Shown: positions 8,984 to 20,198, numbered from the stretch's first letter. The stretch is DNA of 64,000 nt from Mycobacterium nebraskense (GCF_002102255.1 NZ_LQPH01000007.1:1-64000); one strand, 5' to 3'. The notes: generated from the letters alone by a model not told the origin. Translations and numbers: made by a program.

Positions 8984-9784
8984 GTGGGTATCGCACCAAG
9001 TAGTCTCCCGCGATACCCGAGAGTGAGGTCCGCTGTGAGCCCAGCGCTGGGTCTGCCCGAGCAGGTGCATGCCTGTCTGTTCGACCTCGACGGTGTGCTC
9101 ACCGACACCGCCAGCGTGCATACCAAGGCCTGGAAGGCCATGTTCGACGACTACCTGTCCCAGCGGGCCAAGCGCACCGGGGAAGAATTCGTCCCCTTCG
9201 ACGCGGCCGCCGACTACCGGAAATACGTGGACGGCAAGAAGCGCGAGGACGGGGTCCGGTCATTTTTGCAGAGCCGCGGGATCGATCTGCCCGACGGCAG
9301 TCCCGACGACCCGGACGACGCCGAGACGGTATACGGCCTGGGCAACCGCAAGAACGACATGTTCCAACGGGTCCTGCGCAAGGACGGCGTCGAGGTGTTC
9401 GAGGGCTCGCGGCGTTACCTGGAGGCGGTTTCGGCGGCCGGCCTGGGAATCGCGGTGGTGTCCTCGAGCGCCAACACCCGCGACGTCCTGGAGATCACCG
9501 GCCTGGACCGGTTCATCCAGAAGCGGGTGGACGGCGTCACGCTGCGCGACGAGCACATCGCCGGCAAGCCGGCGCCGGACTCCTACCTGCGGGGAGCCGA
9601 GTTGCTCGGCGTCGGCGCCGGCGCCGCGGCCGTGTTCGAGGACGCGATATCGGGCGTGCAGGCCGGCCATGCCGGTAACTTCGGCTACGTGGTGGGTGTC
9701 GACAGAGTGGGCCAGGCCGACGATCTGCGACGCAACGGCGCCGACGTGGTGGTCACCGACCTCGCCGAGCTGCTGCAGTCATGA
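8984..9784 (+). CDS. HAD-family beta-phosphoglucomutase-like protein (Rv3400-like)
   Basis: A HAD-superfamily hydrolase/mutase with motif [12 protein letters not shown] (the nucleophile and acid/base Asp pair), an alpha-helical cap and the late motif [13 protein letters not shown]. In this family the Asp-x-Asp pair interconverts beta-glucose 1-phosphate and glucose 6-phosphate. It is coupled by a 4-nt overlap to the GH65 gene, whose phosphorolysis products would be beta-glucose 1-phosphate, so the two probably form one disaccharide-catabolic module. The GTG at 8984 gives 266 residues, close to the length I recall for the tuberculosis homologue. GTG at 9023 or 9035 are shorter alternatives. 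Confidence 0.88.
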   Translation: MGIAPSSLPRYPRVRSAVSPALGLPEQVHACLFDLDGVLTDTASVHTKAWKAMFDDYLSQRAKRTGEEFVPFDAAADYRKYVDGKKREDGVRSFLQSRGIDLPDGSPDDPDDAETVYGLGNRKNDMFQRVLRKDGVEVFEGSRRYLEAVSAAGLGIAVVSSSANTRDVLEITGLDRFIQKRVDGVTLRDEHIAGKPAPDSYLRGAELLGVGAGAAAVFEDAISGVQAGHAGNFGYVVGVDRVGQADDLRRNGADVVVTDLAELLQS

Positions 9785-12147
9785 TCGACGACGAAGCCTT
9801 CCCCGTTGATCCGTGGCACGTCAGTGAAACCAGGCTCGACCTGAACCTGTTGGCCCAGTCCGAATCCCTGTTCACCTTGTCCAACGGGCACATCGGGCTG
9901 CGCGGCAACCTCGACGAGGGTGAGCCCTACGGCCTGCCCGGCACCTACCTGAACTCCTTCTACGAAATCCGGCCGCTGCCCTACGCCGAGGCCGGTTACG
10001 GCTACCCGGAGGCCGGCCAGACGCTCGTCGACGTCACCAACGGCAAGATCATCCGCCTACTGGTCGAGGACGAGCCGTTCGACGTCCGCTACGGCGAATT
10101 GCTTTCGCACGAGCGGGTTCTCGACATGCGCGCCGGGACGATGACCCGCAGCGCGCACTGGCGCTCCCCCGCGGGCAAGGAGATCAGGCTGGTGTCCACC
10201 CGGCTGGTGTCTCTGGTGCAGCGCGGCGTCGCCGCCCTCGAATACGTCGTGGAAGCGGTCGGCGATTTCGTTCGCGTGACGGTGCAGTCCGAACTGGTCA
10301 CCAACGAGGACCAGCCCCAGACCTCGGGTGACCCGCGGGTTTCGGCCATTCTGGAGAGCCCGCTGGTGGCCGTCGACCACGAAAACACCGACACCGGTGC
10401 GCTTCTCATGCACCGCACCCGCAGCAGCGCCCTGATGATGGCGGCCGCCATGGATCACGAGATCGACGTTCCCGGCCGCGTCGAGTTCAGCACCGACGCG
10501 CGCGACGATCTGGCGCGGACCACGGTGATCTGCGGGCTGCGCGCCGGCCAGAAGCTGCGCATCGTCAAGTACCTGGCGTATGGCTGGTCGAGCATGCGTT
10601 CGCGCCCGGCGCTGCGCGACCAGGCCGCCGCCGCCATCCACAGCGCCCGCTACAGCGGGTGGCAGGGGCTGCTGGACTCGCAGCGGGCGTACCTGGACGA
10701 CTTCTGGGACAGCGCGGACGTCGAGGTCGAGGGCGACCCAGAATCCCAGCAAGCGGTGCGGTTCGGGCTTTTTCACCTGTTGCAGGCCAGCGCGCGCGCC
10801 GAGCGGCGCGCGATCGCGGCCAAAGGGCTCACGGGGACGGGCTACGACGGCCACGCCTTCTGGGACACCGAGGGTTACGTGCTGCCGGTGCTCACCTACA
10901 CCGCACCGCATGCGGTGGCCGACGCGCTGCGGTGGCGGGCGTCGACCCTGGACCTCGCCAAGGAGCGGGCGGCCGAACTGGGCCTCGAGGGCGCCAGCTT
11001 CCCGTGGCGGACGATTCGCGGACAGGAGTGCTCGGCCTACTGGCCGGCCGGCACCGCGGCCTGGCACATCAACGCCGACATCGCCATGGCCTTCGAGCGA
11101 TACCGCATCGTCACCGGCGACGAGGAACTGGAAAAGCATTGCGGCCTCGCGGTACTCGTCGAGACCGCCCGGCTCTGGCTCTCCCTCGGCCATCACGACC
11201 GGCACGGCGTCTGGCACCTCGACGGAGTCACCGGCCCCGACGAATACACGGCGATCGTGCGCGACAACGTCTTCACCAACCTGATGGCCGCGCACAACCT
11301 GCGCGCCGCTGCCGACGCCTGCAACCGCCACCCCGAGGCGACGGAGGCGATGGGCGTCACCACCGAGGAGACGGCCTCCTGGCGCGACGCCGCCGACGCC
11401 GCCAACATCCCCTACGATGCCGGCCTCGGGGTCCATCAGCAGTGCGAGGGGTTCACCACCCTCGCCGAGTGGGACTTCCAGGAGAACCACGCCTACCCAT
11501 TGCTGCTGCACGACCCGTACGTGCGGCTCTATCCCGCGCAGGTGATCAAGCAGGCGGACCTGGTGCTGGCGATGCAGTGGCAGAGTCACGCGTTCACTCC
11601 AGAACAGAAGGCGCGCAACGTCGACTACTACGAGCGGCGCATGGTGCGCGACTCGTCGCTGTCCGCCTGCACCCAGGCGGTGATGTGCGCCGAGGTCGGG
11701 CACCTGGAATTGGCGCACGACTACGCCTACGAGGCCGGGCTGATCGACCTGCGCGATCTGCACCACAACACCCGCGACGGGCTGCACATGGCGTCGCTGG
11801 CCGGTGCCTGGACGGCGCTGGTGGGCGGCTTCGGCGGCCTGCGCGACGACGAGGGCATCCTGTCGCTGGATCCCGCGCTGCCCGACGGCATTTCGCGGCT
11901 GCGGTTCCGGCTTCGGTGGCGCGATTTCCGGCTGACCGTCGACGTCAACCATTCCGAGGTCACCTACACCGTGCGCGACGGGCCGGGCGGCCAGCTCACC
12001 ATCCGGCACGCGGGCGAAGAGATCACCCTGAGTACCGATGCGCCGAAAACCATTGCGGTGCGCGCTCGCAAGCCACTGCTGTCGCCCCCGCAGCAGCCGC
12101 CGGGGCGCGAGCCGCTACACCGCCGGGCGCTGGCCCGGAACAAGTGA
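9781..12147 (+). CDS. Glycoside hydrolase family 65 protein (trehalose/maltose/kojibiose phosphorylase type)
   Basis: A 788-residue cytoplasmic enzyme with an N-terminal super-beta-sandwich (from about residue 15, [14 protein letters not shown]), a helical linker, the (alpha/alpha)6 catalytic barrel and a C-terminal beta domain. The general-acid Glu is in the family signature TGPDEY (Glu488). The phosphate-binding region HMASLAGAW is present near residue 660. GH65 enzymes phosphorolyse alpha-linked glucose disaccharides to beta-glucose 1-phosphate. Some mycobacterial homologues have been annotated simply as glycosyl hydrolases, and substrate choice (trehalose, maltose, kojibiose) cannot be read here. 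The start overlaps the HAD gene stop. Confidence 0.92.
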   Translation: MIDDEAFPVDPWHVSETRLDLNLLAQSESLFTLSNGHIGLRGNLDEGEPYGLPGTYLNSFYEIRPLPYAEAGYGYPEAGQTLVDVTNGKIIRLLVEDEPFDVRYGELLSHERVLDMRAGTMTRSAHWRSPAGKEIRLVSTRLVSLVQRGVAALEYVVEAVGDFVRVTVQSELVTNEDQPQTSGDPRVSAILESPLVAVDHENTDTGALLMHRTRSSALMMAAAMDHEIDVPGRVEFSTDARDDLARTTVICGLRAGQKLRIVKYLAYGWSSMRSRPALRDQAAAAIHSARYSGWQGLLDSQRAYLDDFWDSADVEVEGDPESQQAVRFGLFHLLQASARAERRAIAAKGLTGTGYDGHAFWDTEGYVLPVLTYTAPHAVADALRWRASTLDLAKERAAELGLEGASFPWRTIRGQECSAYWPAGTAAWHINADIAMAFERYRIVTGDEELEKHCGLAVLVETARLWLSLGHHDRHGVWHLDGVTGPDEYTAIVRDNVFTNLMAAHNLRAAADACNRHPEATEAMGVTTEETASWRDAADAANIPYDAGLGVHQQCEGFTTLAEWDFQENHAYPLLLHDPYVRLYPAQVIKQADLVLAMQWQSHAFTPEQKARNVDYYERRMVRDSSLSACTQAVMCAEVGHLELAHDYAYEAGLIDLRDLHHNTRDGLHMASLAGAWTALVGGFGGLRDDEGILSLDPALPDGISRLRFRLRWRDFRLTVDVNHSEVTYTVRDGPGGQLTIRHAGEEITLSTDAPKTIAVRARKPLLSPPQQPPGREPLHRRALARNK

Positions 12148-12150
12148 GCA

Positions 12151-12720
12151 TCAGCCGGGGTTGAGGATCCGCCCAACCTCGGCCCTCGCGGCCTCCCGTA
12201 TTTCATCGTCCGTCAGCTCGTCGAGCCCGGTCGCCGAGCGCAGGATCGGCGCGAACAGCCGCCAACCGAATTGCAGCGCAAGGGCATTGGCGACGGCGAG
12301 CCGCGCATCGGTCTCATTGTCGTAAAGCGGCAGCACCCACTCGAGCAACGCCGCGACGCTGGGAAAGCGCTTCTGCAGCTGCCCCGCCGGATACCCGTCG
12401 AGCACGGTCCGGGCCATGACCCTCATCTGCCGGTCGAAGGCCCGGTCCCGGACGTCGGCGGGCGTCTCTGGGTTCAGCAGCAGGGCGCTCAGGTCGGCAC
12501 CCAGGTGATCGAGCACGGCGCCGACCAGATTTTCCTTGGTGCCGAAGTGACGAAACACCAGCCCGTGGTTGACGTTGGACCGAGCGGCGATGTCGCGGAT
12601 CGAGGTCGCGGCCGGGCCACGTTCGGCGAACAGGTCGGTGGCGGCCTCCAGGATCGCGGCGGCGACCTCGGCCCGCCCGGTGGGCATGTTCGCGCGGCCA
12701 CTTGCGGAAGCTGTAGTCAT
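12151..12720 (-). CDS. TetR-family repressor (Rv3405c-like)
   Basis: 189 residues: helix-turn-helix at about residues 20-65 with ATSIRDIAARSNVNHG and LVFRHFGTKENLV, then a helical effector domain. The ATG at 12720 lies inside a 20-bp near-palindrome, and a second matching palindrome sits in the 61-bp gap to the divergent dioxygenase gene, a strong sign of autorepression and control of that gene. In M. tuberculosis the homologue is described as the repressor of the Rv3406 dioxygenase, and loss-of-function mutants are resistant to compounds that the enzyme inactivates. The gene ends three bases from the GH65 stop (convergent). Confidence 0.9.
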   Translation of the reverse strand: MTTASASGRANMPTGRAEVAAAILEAATDLFAERGPAATSIRDIAARSNVNHGLVFRHFGTKENLVGAVLDHLGADLSALLLNPETPADVRDRAFDRQMRVMARTVLDGYPAGQLQKRFPSVAALLEWVLPLYDNETDARLAVANALALQFGWRLFAPILRSATGLDELTDDEIREAARAEVGRILNPG

Positions 12721-12730
12721 ATGGCTACAG
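12711..12730. promoter_or_regulatory. Operator O1 of the TetR repressor
   Basis: CTGTAG-TCATATGG-CTACAG is a 20-bp near-perfect palindrome (one mismatched pair) that overlaps the repressor start codon. It shares the half-site TGTAGTC/GACTACA, with one change, with the second palindrome eight bases away. Bound repressor would block its own translation start and promoter region. Confidence 0.7.
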
Positions 12731-12737
12731 TACTTGA

Positions 12738-12755
12738 TGTAGTCGGTTGACTACA
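12738..12755. promoter_or_regulatory. Operator O2 of the TetR repressor
   Basis: TGTAGTC-GGTT-GACTACA is a perfect 18-bp palindrome 26 bases upstream of the dioxygenase start. The half-site is the same as in O1. Its location between divergent genes and its identity with O1 make it the likely site through which the repressor controls the dioxygenase. Confidence 0.75.
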
Positions 12756-12781
12756 CCCCTTTCGAACTAGGATTGACGAAA

Positions 12782-13684
12782 ATGACAGGTCAGATAACCG
12801 TCACCAAGCTGGGAAGCCGCATCGGCGCGCGTGTCGACGGGGTGCGCCTCGGGGGCGACCTCGGCCCGGCGGCGATCGAGAAGATCCACCAGGCGCTGTT
12901 GGCCCACAAGGTGATCTTCTTCCGCCACCAGCACCACCTCGATGACCAGCAGCAGCTGGCGTTCGCCGGCCTGCTGGGCACGCCCGTCGGCCACCCGGCC
13001 GCCGAGCTGCTCGCCACGAAGAACGCGCCGGTCATCACGCCGATCAACTCCGAGTACGGCAAGGCGAACCGCTGGCACACCGACGTCACGTTCGTCGCGA
13101 ACTACCCGGCGGCCTCGATCCTGCGCGCGGTCACCCTGCCCCGTTATGGCGGGTCGACGCTGTGGACCAACACCGCCGCCGCCTACGAGCACCTGCCCGA
13201 GGCGCTCAAGGGCCTGGTCGAGAACCTGTGGGCGCTGCACACCAACCGCTACGACTACGTGACCACCGAATCCGTGCAGGCGATGACCGACGCGCAGCGG
13301 GCGTTCCGCCAGGTCTTCGAGAAACCGGACTTCCGGACCGAACACCCGGTGGTCCGGGTGCACCCGGAGACCGGCGAACGCACCCTGCTGGCCGGCGACT
13401 TCGTGCGCGGTTTCGTCGGCCTGGACAGCCACGAATCAAGCGTGCTGCTGGAGCTGTTGCAGCGGCGAATCACGATGCCGGAGAACACCATTCGCTGGAG
13501 CTGGGCGCCGGGCGACGTCGCCATCTGGGACAACCGGGCCACCCAGCATCGCGCCATCGACGACTATGACGACCAGCCTCGGCTGATGCACCGCGTCACC
13601 TTGATGGGCGACGTGCCCGTCGACGTGCACGGCGAGCGCAGCCGGGTGGTCAGCGGCGCCCCGCTCGAGGCGATCGCGAGCTAG
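12782..13684 (+). CDS. Fe(II)/2-oxoglutarate-dependent TauD-type alkyl sulfatase (Rv3406-like)
   Basis: A 300-residue TauD/TfdA-family dioxygenase. The iron-binding facial triad is His99-x-Asp101 in RWHTDVTF and His256 in [10 protein letters not shown], and the downstream Arg that holds 2-oxoglutarate lies in RLMHRVTL. The M. tuberculosis homologue oxidatively cleaves alkyl sulfate esters and also inactivates carboxy-quinoxaline-type DprE1 inhibitors. ATG at 12782 is preferred, since it gives the expected [16 protein letters not shown] start and has AGGA nine bases upstream; a TTG three codons earlier is open. It is controlled by the divergent TetR repressor through two palindromes. The vapBC47 pair that follows it in M. 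tuberculosis is absent here. Confidence 0.93.
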   Translation: MTGQITVTKLGSRIGARVDGVRLGGDLGPAAIEKIHQALLAHKVIFFRHQHHLDDQQQLAFAGLLGTPVGHPAAELLATKNAPVITPINSEYGKANRWHTDVTFVANYPAASILRAVTLPRYGGSTLWTNTAAAYEHLPEALKGLVENLWALHTNRYDYVTTESVQAMTDAQRAFRQVFEKPDFRTEHPVVRVHPETGERTLLAGDFVRGFVGLDSHESSVLLELLQRRITMPENTIRWSWAPGDVAIWDNRATQHRAIDDYDDQPRLMHRVTLMGDVPVDVHGERSRVVSGAPLEAIAS

Positions 13685-13696
13685 CCTCAGCTGACG

Positions 13697-13741
13697 GTGA
13701 CGACCCGCAGCGCCCGGCTACGCCGCGCTCGCGGTCGTCAC
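13697..13741. terminator. Bidirectional hairpin between the dioxygenase and choD
   Basis: GTGACGACC (13697-13705) pairs perfectly with GGTCGTCAC (13733-13741), and the bases between add a further GC-rich inner stem. It lies between convergent genes and overlaps the last codon of choD. It has no U-tract, which is common for mycobacterial terminators. Confidence 0.55.
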
Positions 13742-15480
13742 GCATCCGCGGCCGAACGCACCGGGGTGATCGGTAACCAGCGCAGCGCGCCCGGTGCGGT
13801 GGCCGGCACCACCGGATGCTCCGGGGCGACCGGATCCAGCCGGCGGTACGCCTGGTCCTGCGGTGGGCGCTGATCGTTCTCGCCCTTGTTCGGCCACAGC
13901 GACGCGGCCCGTTCGGCCTGCGCGGTGATGGACAGCGACGGGTTGACGCCCAGGTTGGCCGAGATCGCGGCGCCGTCCACCACGAACATGGTGGGGTAGC
14001 CGTAGACCCGGTGGTAGGGGTCGATGACCCCGTGTTCGGGGCCGTCGCCGATCGCCGCGCCGCCGAGGAAGTGCGCGGTCAGCGGGATGTTGAACAGCTC
14101 GCCCCAGGTGCCGCCGGCCACCCCGTCGATCTTCTCGGCGATGCGCCGGGTGACCTTGTTCCCGACGGGGTTCCAGGTCGGGTTCGGGTCGCCGTGTCCC
14201 TGCTTGCTGGTGTACCAGCGGATGCCGAGCTTCCCGCGTTTGGTGTAGGTGGTGATCGAGTTGTCCAGATGCTGCATGACCAGGGCGATCAGGGTGCGCT
14301 CGCTCCACTGGCTGACGTTGAGCATCCGCATCATGCGGCGCGGATCCTCGCGGGCCTGGTCCAACAGTTGCTTCCAGCGGGGCACGTCGGTGCCCTCCCG
14401 ACCGGTGCCGTCGGTCATCAGGGTCTGCAGCAACCCCATCGCGTTGGATCCCTTGCCGTAGCGACAGGGTTCGACGTGGGTGTCGGCGGTCGGGTGGATC
14501 GACGACGTGATGGCTACGCCGTGCGTCAGGTCGAGGTTGGGGTCGACCTCGAGCTTCCCGGCGCCGACGATGGACTCGGAGTTGGTGCGGGTCAACACGC
14601 CCAGGCGCTCGGAAAGGCGCGGCAACTTGCCCTTGTCGCGCATCTTGAACAGCAGGTGCTGCGTTCCCCACGTGCCGGCGGCCAGGATCAGGTGCGTCGC
14701 CGTGTAGGTGCGCCGGTCCCTGCGCAGCCAGCTCCCGGTGCGCACGGTGCTGACCTCCCACACACCGTCGGGGCGCTGCTGGAATCCCTTGACCGTTGTC
14801 ATCGGAATGACTTGTGCCCCAGCCGATTCGGCGAGGCCGAGGTAATTCTTCAGTAGCGTGTTCTTGGCACCGTAGCGACAACCCGTCATGCAGCAACCGC
14901 ACTCCAGGCAGCCGGTGCGCTCCGGTCCCGCGCCGCCGAAATACGGGTCCGGCACGGTCTTGCCGGGCGTCTTGCTGCCGTCGGGACCGAAGAACACGCC
15001 CACCGGGGTGGACACGAAGGTGTCACCGCAGCCCATCTCGTCGGCGACTTCCTTCAGGATGCGGTCGGCGTCGGTGAAGGTCGGGTTCGTGACCACCCCG
15101 AGCATCCGTTTCGCCTGCTCGTAGTGCGGCATCAACTCGTCGCGCCAGTCGGTGATGTGCGACCACTGCCGGTCTTTGAAGAACGGCTCCGGCGGCACGT
15201 AGAGCGTGTTGGCGTAGTTCAGGGAGCCGCCGCCCACCCCGGCGCCGGCCAAGATCATCACGTTGCGCAGCGGGTGAATGCGCTGAATGCCGTAGCAACC
15301 CAGCCTCGGCGCCCACAGGAACTTGCGCAGGTCCCAGGACGTCTCGGCGAAATCCTCGTCGGCGAAGCGCCGCCCGGCCTCCAATACGCCTACGCGGTAG
15401 CCCTTTTCGGTCAGCCGCAGCGCGCTGACGCTGCCCCCGAAACCCGAACCGATGATCAGAACGTCGTAATCCGGCCTCAT
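13738..15480 (-). CDS. choD: GMC-family oxidoreductase annotated as cholesterol oxidase (ChoD)
   Basis: A 580-residue flavoprotein. The N-terminal FAD-binding loop is LIIGSGFGGSVSALRL (about residues 8-23), a GMC signature GGSLNYAN follows, and a Cys-rich segment (GCLECGCCMTGCRYGAKN) is retained as in other actinobacterial ChoD proteins. It belongs to the GMC/SMC branch rather than the secreted Streptomyces cholesterol oxidase branch, and no signal peptide is visible. ChoD is proposed to oxidise 3-beta-hydroxysterols, but the true substrate in mycobacteria is debated. It converges on the dioxygenase gene and is 50 bases downstream of guaB3. Confidence 0.9.
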   Translation of the reverse strand: MRPDYDVLIIGSGFGGSVSALRLTEKGYRVGVLEAGRRFADEDFAETSWDLRKFLWAPRLGCYGIQRIHPLRNVMILAGAGVGGGSLNYANTLYVPPEPFFKDRQWSHITDWRDELMPHYEQAKRMLGVVTNPTFTDADRILKEVADEMGCGDTFVSTPVGVFFGPDGSKTPGKTVPDPYFGGAGPERTGCLECGCCMTGCRYGAKNTLLKNYLGLAESAGAQVIPMTTVKGFQQRPDGVWEVSTVRTGSWLRRDRRTYTATHLILAAGTWGTQHLLFKMRDKGKLPRLSERLGVLTRTNSESIVGAGKLEVDPNLDLTHGVAITSSIHPTADTHVEPCRYGKGSNAMGLLQTLMTDGTGREGTDVPRWKQLLDQAREDPRRMMRMLNVSQWSERTLIALVMQHLDNSITTYTKRGKLGIRWYTSKQGHGDPNPTWNPVGNKVTRRIAEKIDGVAGGTWGELFNIPLTAHFLGGAAIGDGPEHGVIDPYHRVYGYPTMFVVDGAAISANLGVNPSLSITAQAERAASLWPNKGENDQRPPQDQAYRRLDPVAPEHPVVPATAPGALRWLPITPVRSAADA

Positions 15481-15530
15481 CGCACCAGTATGGCCTTACC
15501 GGCCGGTAATAAACCAGCGGCCCCGAAGGG

Positions 15531-16658
15531 TCAGCTTCCCGTGGTCAGCCCGACCTTCTGGAACTCCTTGAGGTCGCAGTAGCCGGCCTTGGCCATCGAT
15601 CGGCGCAGGCCACCGACCAGGTTCAGGGAACCGAATGGGTCGTCGGAGGGCCCGTTGAGCACCCGCTGCAGCGGCGGCCGCTCACCGAGGGCGATCTGCA
15701 GCAACGCCCCGCGCGGCAACGACGGGTGCGCCGCGGCGGCGGGCCAGAACCAGCCCTCGCCGAGCGCCTCGGCGGATTCGGCGAGCGGGGTGCCGAGCAC
15801 CACCGCGTCGGCGCCGCAGGCGATCGCCTTGGCCAGCTCGCCGGAGGTGTGGATGTCGCCGTCGGCCAGCACGTGCACGTAACGGCCGCCGGTCTCGTCG
15901 AGGTATTCGCGCCGCGCGGCGGCGGCGTCGGCGATGGCGGTGGCCATCGGCACGCTGATGCCCAACACCTCGTCGCTGGTGGTCACGCCCCGGGTGGAGC
16001 CATAGCCGACGATGACGCCGGCGGCGCCCGTGCGCATCAGGTGCAGCGCGGTGCGGTGGTCGAGCACGCCGCCGGCCACCACCGGGACGTCGAGCTCGGA
16101 GATGAAGGTCTTCAGGTTCAGCGGCTCGCCGTCGCTGGCCACCCGCTCCGCCGAGACGATGGTGCCCTGGATGACCAGCAGGTCGATGCCGGCCTGCAGC
16201 AGCACCGGGGTCAGCGCCTGGGCGTTTTGCGGGCTGACCCGCACCGCCGTGGTCACCCCGGCCTCCCGGATGCGCGCTACCGCGGATCCCAGCAGGTCGG
16301 GGTTCAGCGGCGCGGCGTGGAATTCCTGCAGCAGCCGGATCGCGGCCGACGGTTCGGGCTCCTTGCTGGCGGCCTCGACGAGCTGGGCGATCTTGCCCGC
16401 TACGTCGGCGTGCCGGCCGATCAGCCCCTCGCCGTTGAGCACGCCGAGCCCGCCCAGCCGGCCGAGCTCGATGGCGAACTCCGGCGACACCAGCGCGTCG
16501 GTCGGGTGGGCCACCACCGGGATCTCGAACCGGTAGGCGTCCAGCTGCCAGGTGGTGGACACGTCCTGTGACGACCGGGTGCGCCGCGACGGCACGATGC
16601 TGACTTCGCTCAGTTCATAGGTGCGACGGGCGTTGCGGCCCATCCCGATTTCGACCAT
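15531..16658 (-). CDS. guaB3: GuaB3 family IMP dehydrogenase-related protein
   Basis: A 375-residue TIM-barrel protein of the IMPDH/GMPR superfamily with no CBS-domain insertion; the N-terminus (EIGMGRNARRTYELSEV) is the conserved GuaB3 signature. GuaB3 proteins do not behave as the main IMP dehydrogenase: in mycobacteria GuaB2 supplies that activity, and some GuaB3 homologues act as GMP reductases. The start at 16658 gives the family's usual length; an ATG six codons upstream is open but would overlap the guaB2 stop. It is separated from guaB2 by seven bases and is almost certainly co-transcribed with it. Confidence 0.95.
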   Translation of the reverse strand: MVEIGMGRNARRTYELSEVSIVPSRRTRSSQDVSTTWQLDAYRFEIPVVAHPTDALVSPEFAIELGRLGGLGVLNGEGLIGRHADVAGKIAQLVEAASKEPEPSAAIRLLQEFHAAPLNPDLLGSAVARIREAGVTTAVRVSPQNAQALTPVLLQAGIDLLVIQGTIVSAERVASDGEPLNLKTFISELDVPVVAGGVLDHRTALHLMRTGAAGVIVGYGSTRGVTTSDEVLGISVPMATAIADAAAARREYLDETGGRYVHVLADGDIHTSGELAKAIACGADAVVLGTPLAESAEALGEGWFWPAAAAHPSLPRGALLQIALGERPPLQRVLNGPSDDPFGSLNLVGGLRRSMAKAGYCDLKEFQKVGLTTGS

Positions 16659-16665
16659 GCCGCCC

Positions 16666-18405
<1,740 letters not shown>

Positions 18406-18437
18406 TTATCCCGGCACGGCTGCGTAGGCTAGTGTGC

Positions 18438-18845
18438 GTGCGCGATCACCTCCCTCCGGGTTTGCCACCCGACCCCTTCGCCGACGACCCCTGCGATCCG
18501 TCGGCTGCGCTGGAAGCCGTAGAGCCGGGGCAGCCCCTGGACGCCCAAGAGCGGATGGCGGTCGAGGCCGACCTCGCCGACCTGGCGGTTTACGAGGCAC
18601 TGTTGGCGCACAAGGGCATTCGCGGACTCGTGGTGTGCTGTGACGAATGCCAGCAGGATCACTATCACGACTGGGACATGCTCCGGGCGAACCTGTTGCA
18701 GCTGCTGATCGACGGCACCGTCCGCCCGCACGAGCCGGCCTACGACCCCGAGCCGGACGCCTACGTCACGTGGGATTACTGCCGTGGCTACGCCGACGCC
18801 TCGCTCAACGAGGCCACCTCGGACGCCGACGGATACCGCCGCTGA
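18438..18845 (+). CDS. DUF5319 family protein (Rv3412-like)
   Basis: A 135-residue acidic cytoplasmic protein, conserved in actinobacteria and of unknown function. Its centre contains a compact Cys/His cluster, VVCCDECQQDHYHDWD, with a later Cys in WDYCRGYAD, which could hold a metal ion. GTG at 18438 gives the conserved start MRDHLPPGLPPDPF; a GTG two codons upstream is also open. It is divergent from guaB2 across about 165 bases and convergent with rsdA. No function should be assigned beyond the domain name. Confidence 0.88.
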   Translation: MRDHLPPGLPPDPFADDPCDPSAALEAVEPGQPLDAQERMAVEADLADLAVYEALLAHKGIRGLVVCCDECQQDHYHDWDMLRANLLQLLIDGTVRPHEPAYDPEPDAYVTWDYCRGYADASLNEATSDADGYRR

Positions 18846-18871
18846 GCCAGGCGGGTTCCCGCTAGCCCTAG

Positions 18872-19636
18872 CTAGGGATTGTTCGGCGTCACCGCCGACG
18901 GGCTGGACGTCTGGCCGTGATGCCGGTGCTTGCTCCACGACTGACTCGGCGACGGCGTGACTGATGGGCTCGGGGAAGCCTCGGAAGGCGTCGTGGCCGC
19001 CGTCGGGGCCGCGGTGGTCGGAGTCGACCACGCCGACGGTGTGTTCGCCGGGGGCGGCAACGTCGCGTTCGGGTTGCGCGACTGCACCCTGACATTCAAC
19101 AGTTTCAGCTGATTCGTCAGCTCCTGTTTGCTGGCCGGGTCGTCGATCGACTGCACCAAGCTGCTCACCTCGGTCAGCTGATTCCGGGCCTGCTCCCATT
19201 GACCCCGATCAATCGATTCCTGCACCTTGGCCAGATCGGCCCTGGCGGACAGCATGACCTGATTCTTCTCGTTGACCCGCGGCTGGTCGAAGAACATGGC
19301 GTGCAGCCCGTACAGCGTGGTCCCGGGACGGGCCTCGACCACCATGGCGCCGAAGCCGCTCATCACCAACAGCGCCGCGGCGACCGATCCGATCGTCGCC
19401 CACCCGCGGCGGCCGCGGCGGCGGTCGGCCAACCCGGTGCGCAGGGCCTCGACGGCCTCTTCGGCCGACACCAGCGCGCTGGCGGGTGGCCACCGCAGGT
19501 TGTCCCGCCAGTCCTCCAGCAGGGTGGCCATCGCGTCCGTGTCGGGGTCACCGACGTGCACCGGCCGCCGCTCGGCGAGCGCGTCGAGGAGCAGGTCGGT
19601 GTGGGCGAATTCGTCCGGTGATTCAGGCACAGTCAC
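18872..19636 (-). CDS. rsdA: Anti-sigma-D factor RsdA
   Basis: A 254-residue single-pass membrane protein. The N-terminal cytoplasmic part (residues 1-75) is the SigD-binding region, including the conserved FAHTDLLLDAL and WRDNLRWPP segments. A transmembrane helix follows at about 79-100, then an extracytoplasmic domain and a Pro/Thr/Ser-rich low-complexity tail. In M. tuberculosis RsdA holds SigD inactive until regulated proteolysis releases it. The GTG start lies inside the end of sigD (14-nt overlap), so the sigma and anti-sigma pair is translationally coupled. The product is shorter than the roughly 300-residue tuberculosis homologue, mainly in the low-complexity tail. Confidence 0.93.
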   Translation of the reverse strand: MTVPESPDEFAHTDLLLDALAERRPVHVGDPDTDAMATLLEDWRDNLRWPPASALVSAEEAVEALRTGLADRRRGRRGWATIGSVAAALLVMSGFGAMVVEARPGTTLYGLHAMFFDQPRVNEKNQVMLSARADLAKVQESIDRGQWEQARNQLTEVSSLVQSIDDPASKQELTNQLKLLNVRVQSRNPNATLPPPANTPSAWSTPTTAAPTAATTPSEASPSPSVTPSPSQSWSKHRHHGQTSSPSAVTPNNP

Positions 19637-20198
19637 CCGCCGCGATCATTTCGGACTTCAGCCGGGACAGCGCACGGTGCTGGGCCACCCGGACCGCTCC
19701 CGTGGTGCTGCCGACGGCGGACGCGGTCTCCTCGGCGGACAGGCCGACGACGACACGCAGGATCAGGATTTCGCGCTGCTTGGCGGGCAGGATCTCGAGC
19801 AGTTCGCTCATCCGGCTGACCGAATCGGCCTCGATGGCACGCTGTTCCGGGCCCGCGTCGGCAGACCAACGCTCGGGGATCACCTCGGTGGGGTAGGAGA
19901 GATCGCGGCCGGCGGCGCGATGGGCGTCCGCGACCTTGTGGGCCGCGATGCCGTACAGGAAGGCGAGAAAGGGACGCCCGCGGTCCCGGTAACGCGGCAG
20001 CGCCGTGATAGTCGCCAAGCACACCTCCTGTGCCACGTCATCCGCCGAAAGGCCACCCCGCTCGACTGTCCCGACTCGCGCGCGGCAATACCGCACGACA
20101 ATCGGACGGATGGTCTCCAGCACCTCCCGTAGTGCGTTGGTGTCCCCCGCCACGGCCTTGGCCACCACAGCGTCGAGACGATCCCCTTGAATTGTCAT
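19623..20198 (-). CDS. sigD: RNA polymerase ECF-type sigma factor SigD
   Basis: 191 residues with sigma region 2 (VVRYCRARVG...DVAQEVCLATITALPRYRDRGRPFLAFLYGIAAHKVADAHR) and region 4 (LEILPAKQREILILRVVVGLSAEETASAVGSTTGAVRVAQHRALSRL, summarised: LPAKQREI then helix-turn-helix), joined by a linker. SigD directs genes of the stringent-response and late-growth programme in M. tuberculosis. ATG at 20198 is preferred over an in-frame TTG at 20216, which has no ribosome-binding site. The product is somewhat shorter at the N-terminus than the 212-residue tuberculosis annotation. It is co-transcribed with rsdA, which follows with an overlap. Confidence 0.95.
   Translation of the reverse strand: MTIQGDRLDAVVAKAVAGDTNALREVLETIRPIVVRYCRARVGTVERGGLSADDVAQEVCLATITALPRYRDRGRPFLAFLYGIAAHKVADAHRAAGRDLSYPTEVIPERWSADAGPEQRAIEADSVSRMSELLEILPAKQREILILRVVVGLSAEETASAVGSTTGAVRVAQHRALSRLKSEMIAAGDCA

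Noticed and set aside
10057..12009. 650-codon minus-strand open frame opposite the GH65 gene
   Set aside because: Antisense shadow of a well-supported enzyme; no recognisable domain or ribosome-binding site.
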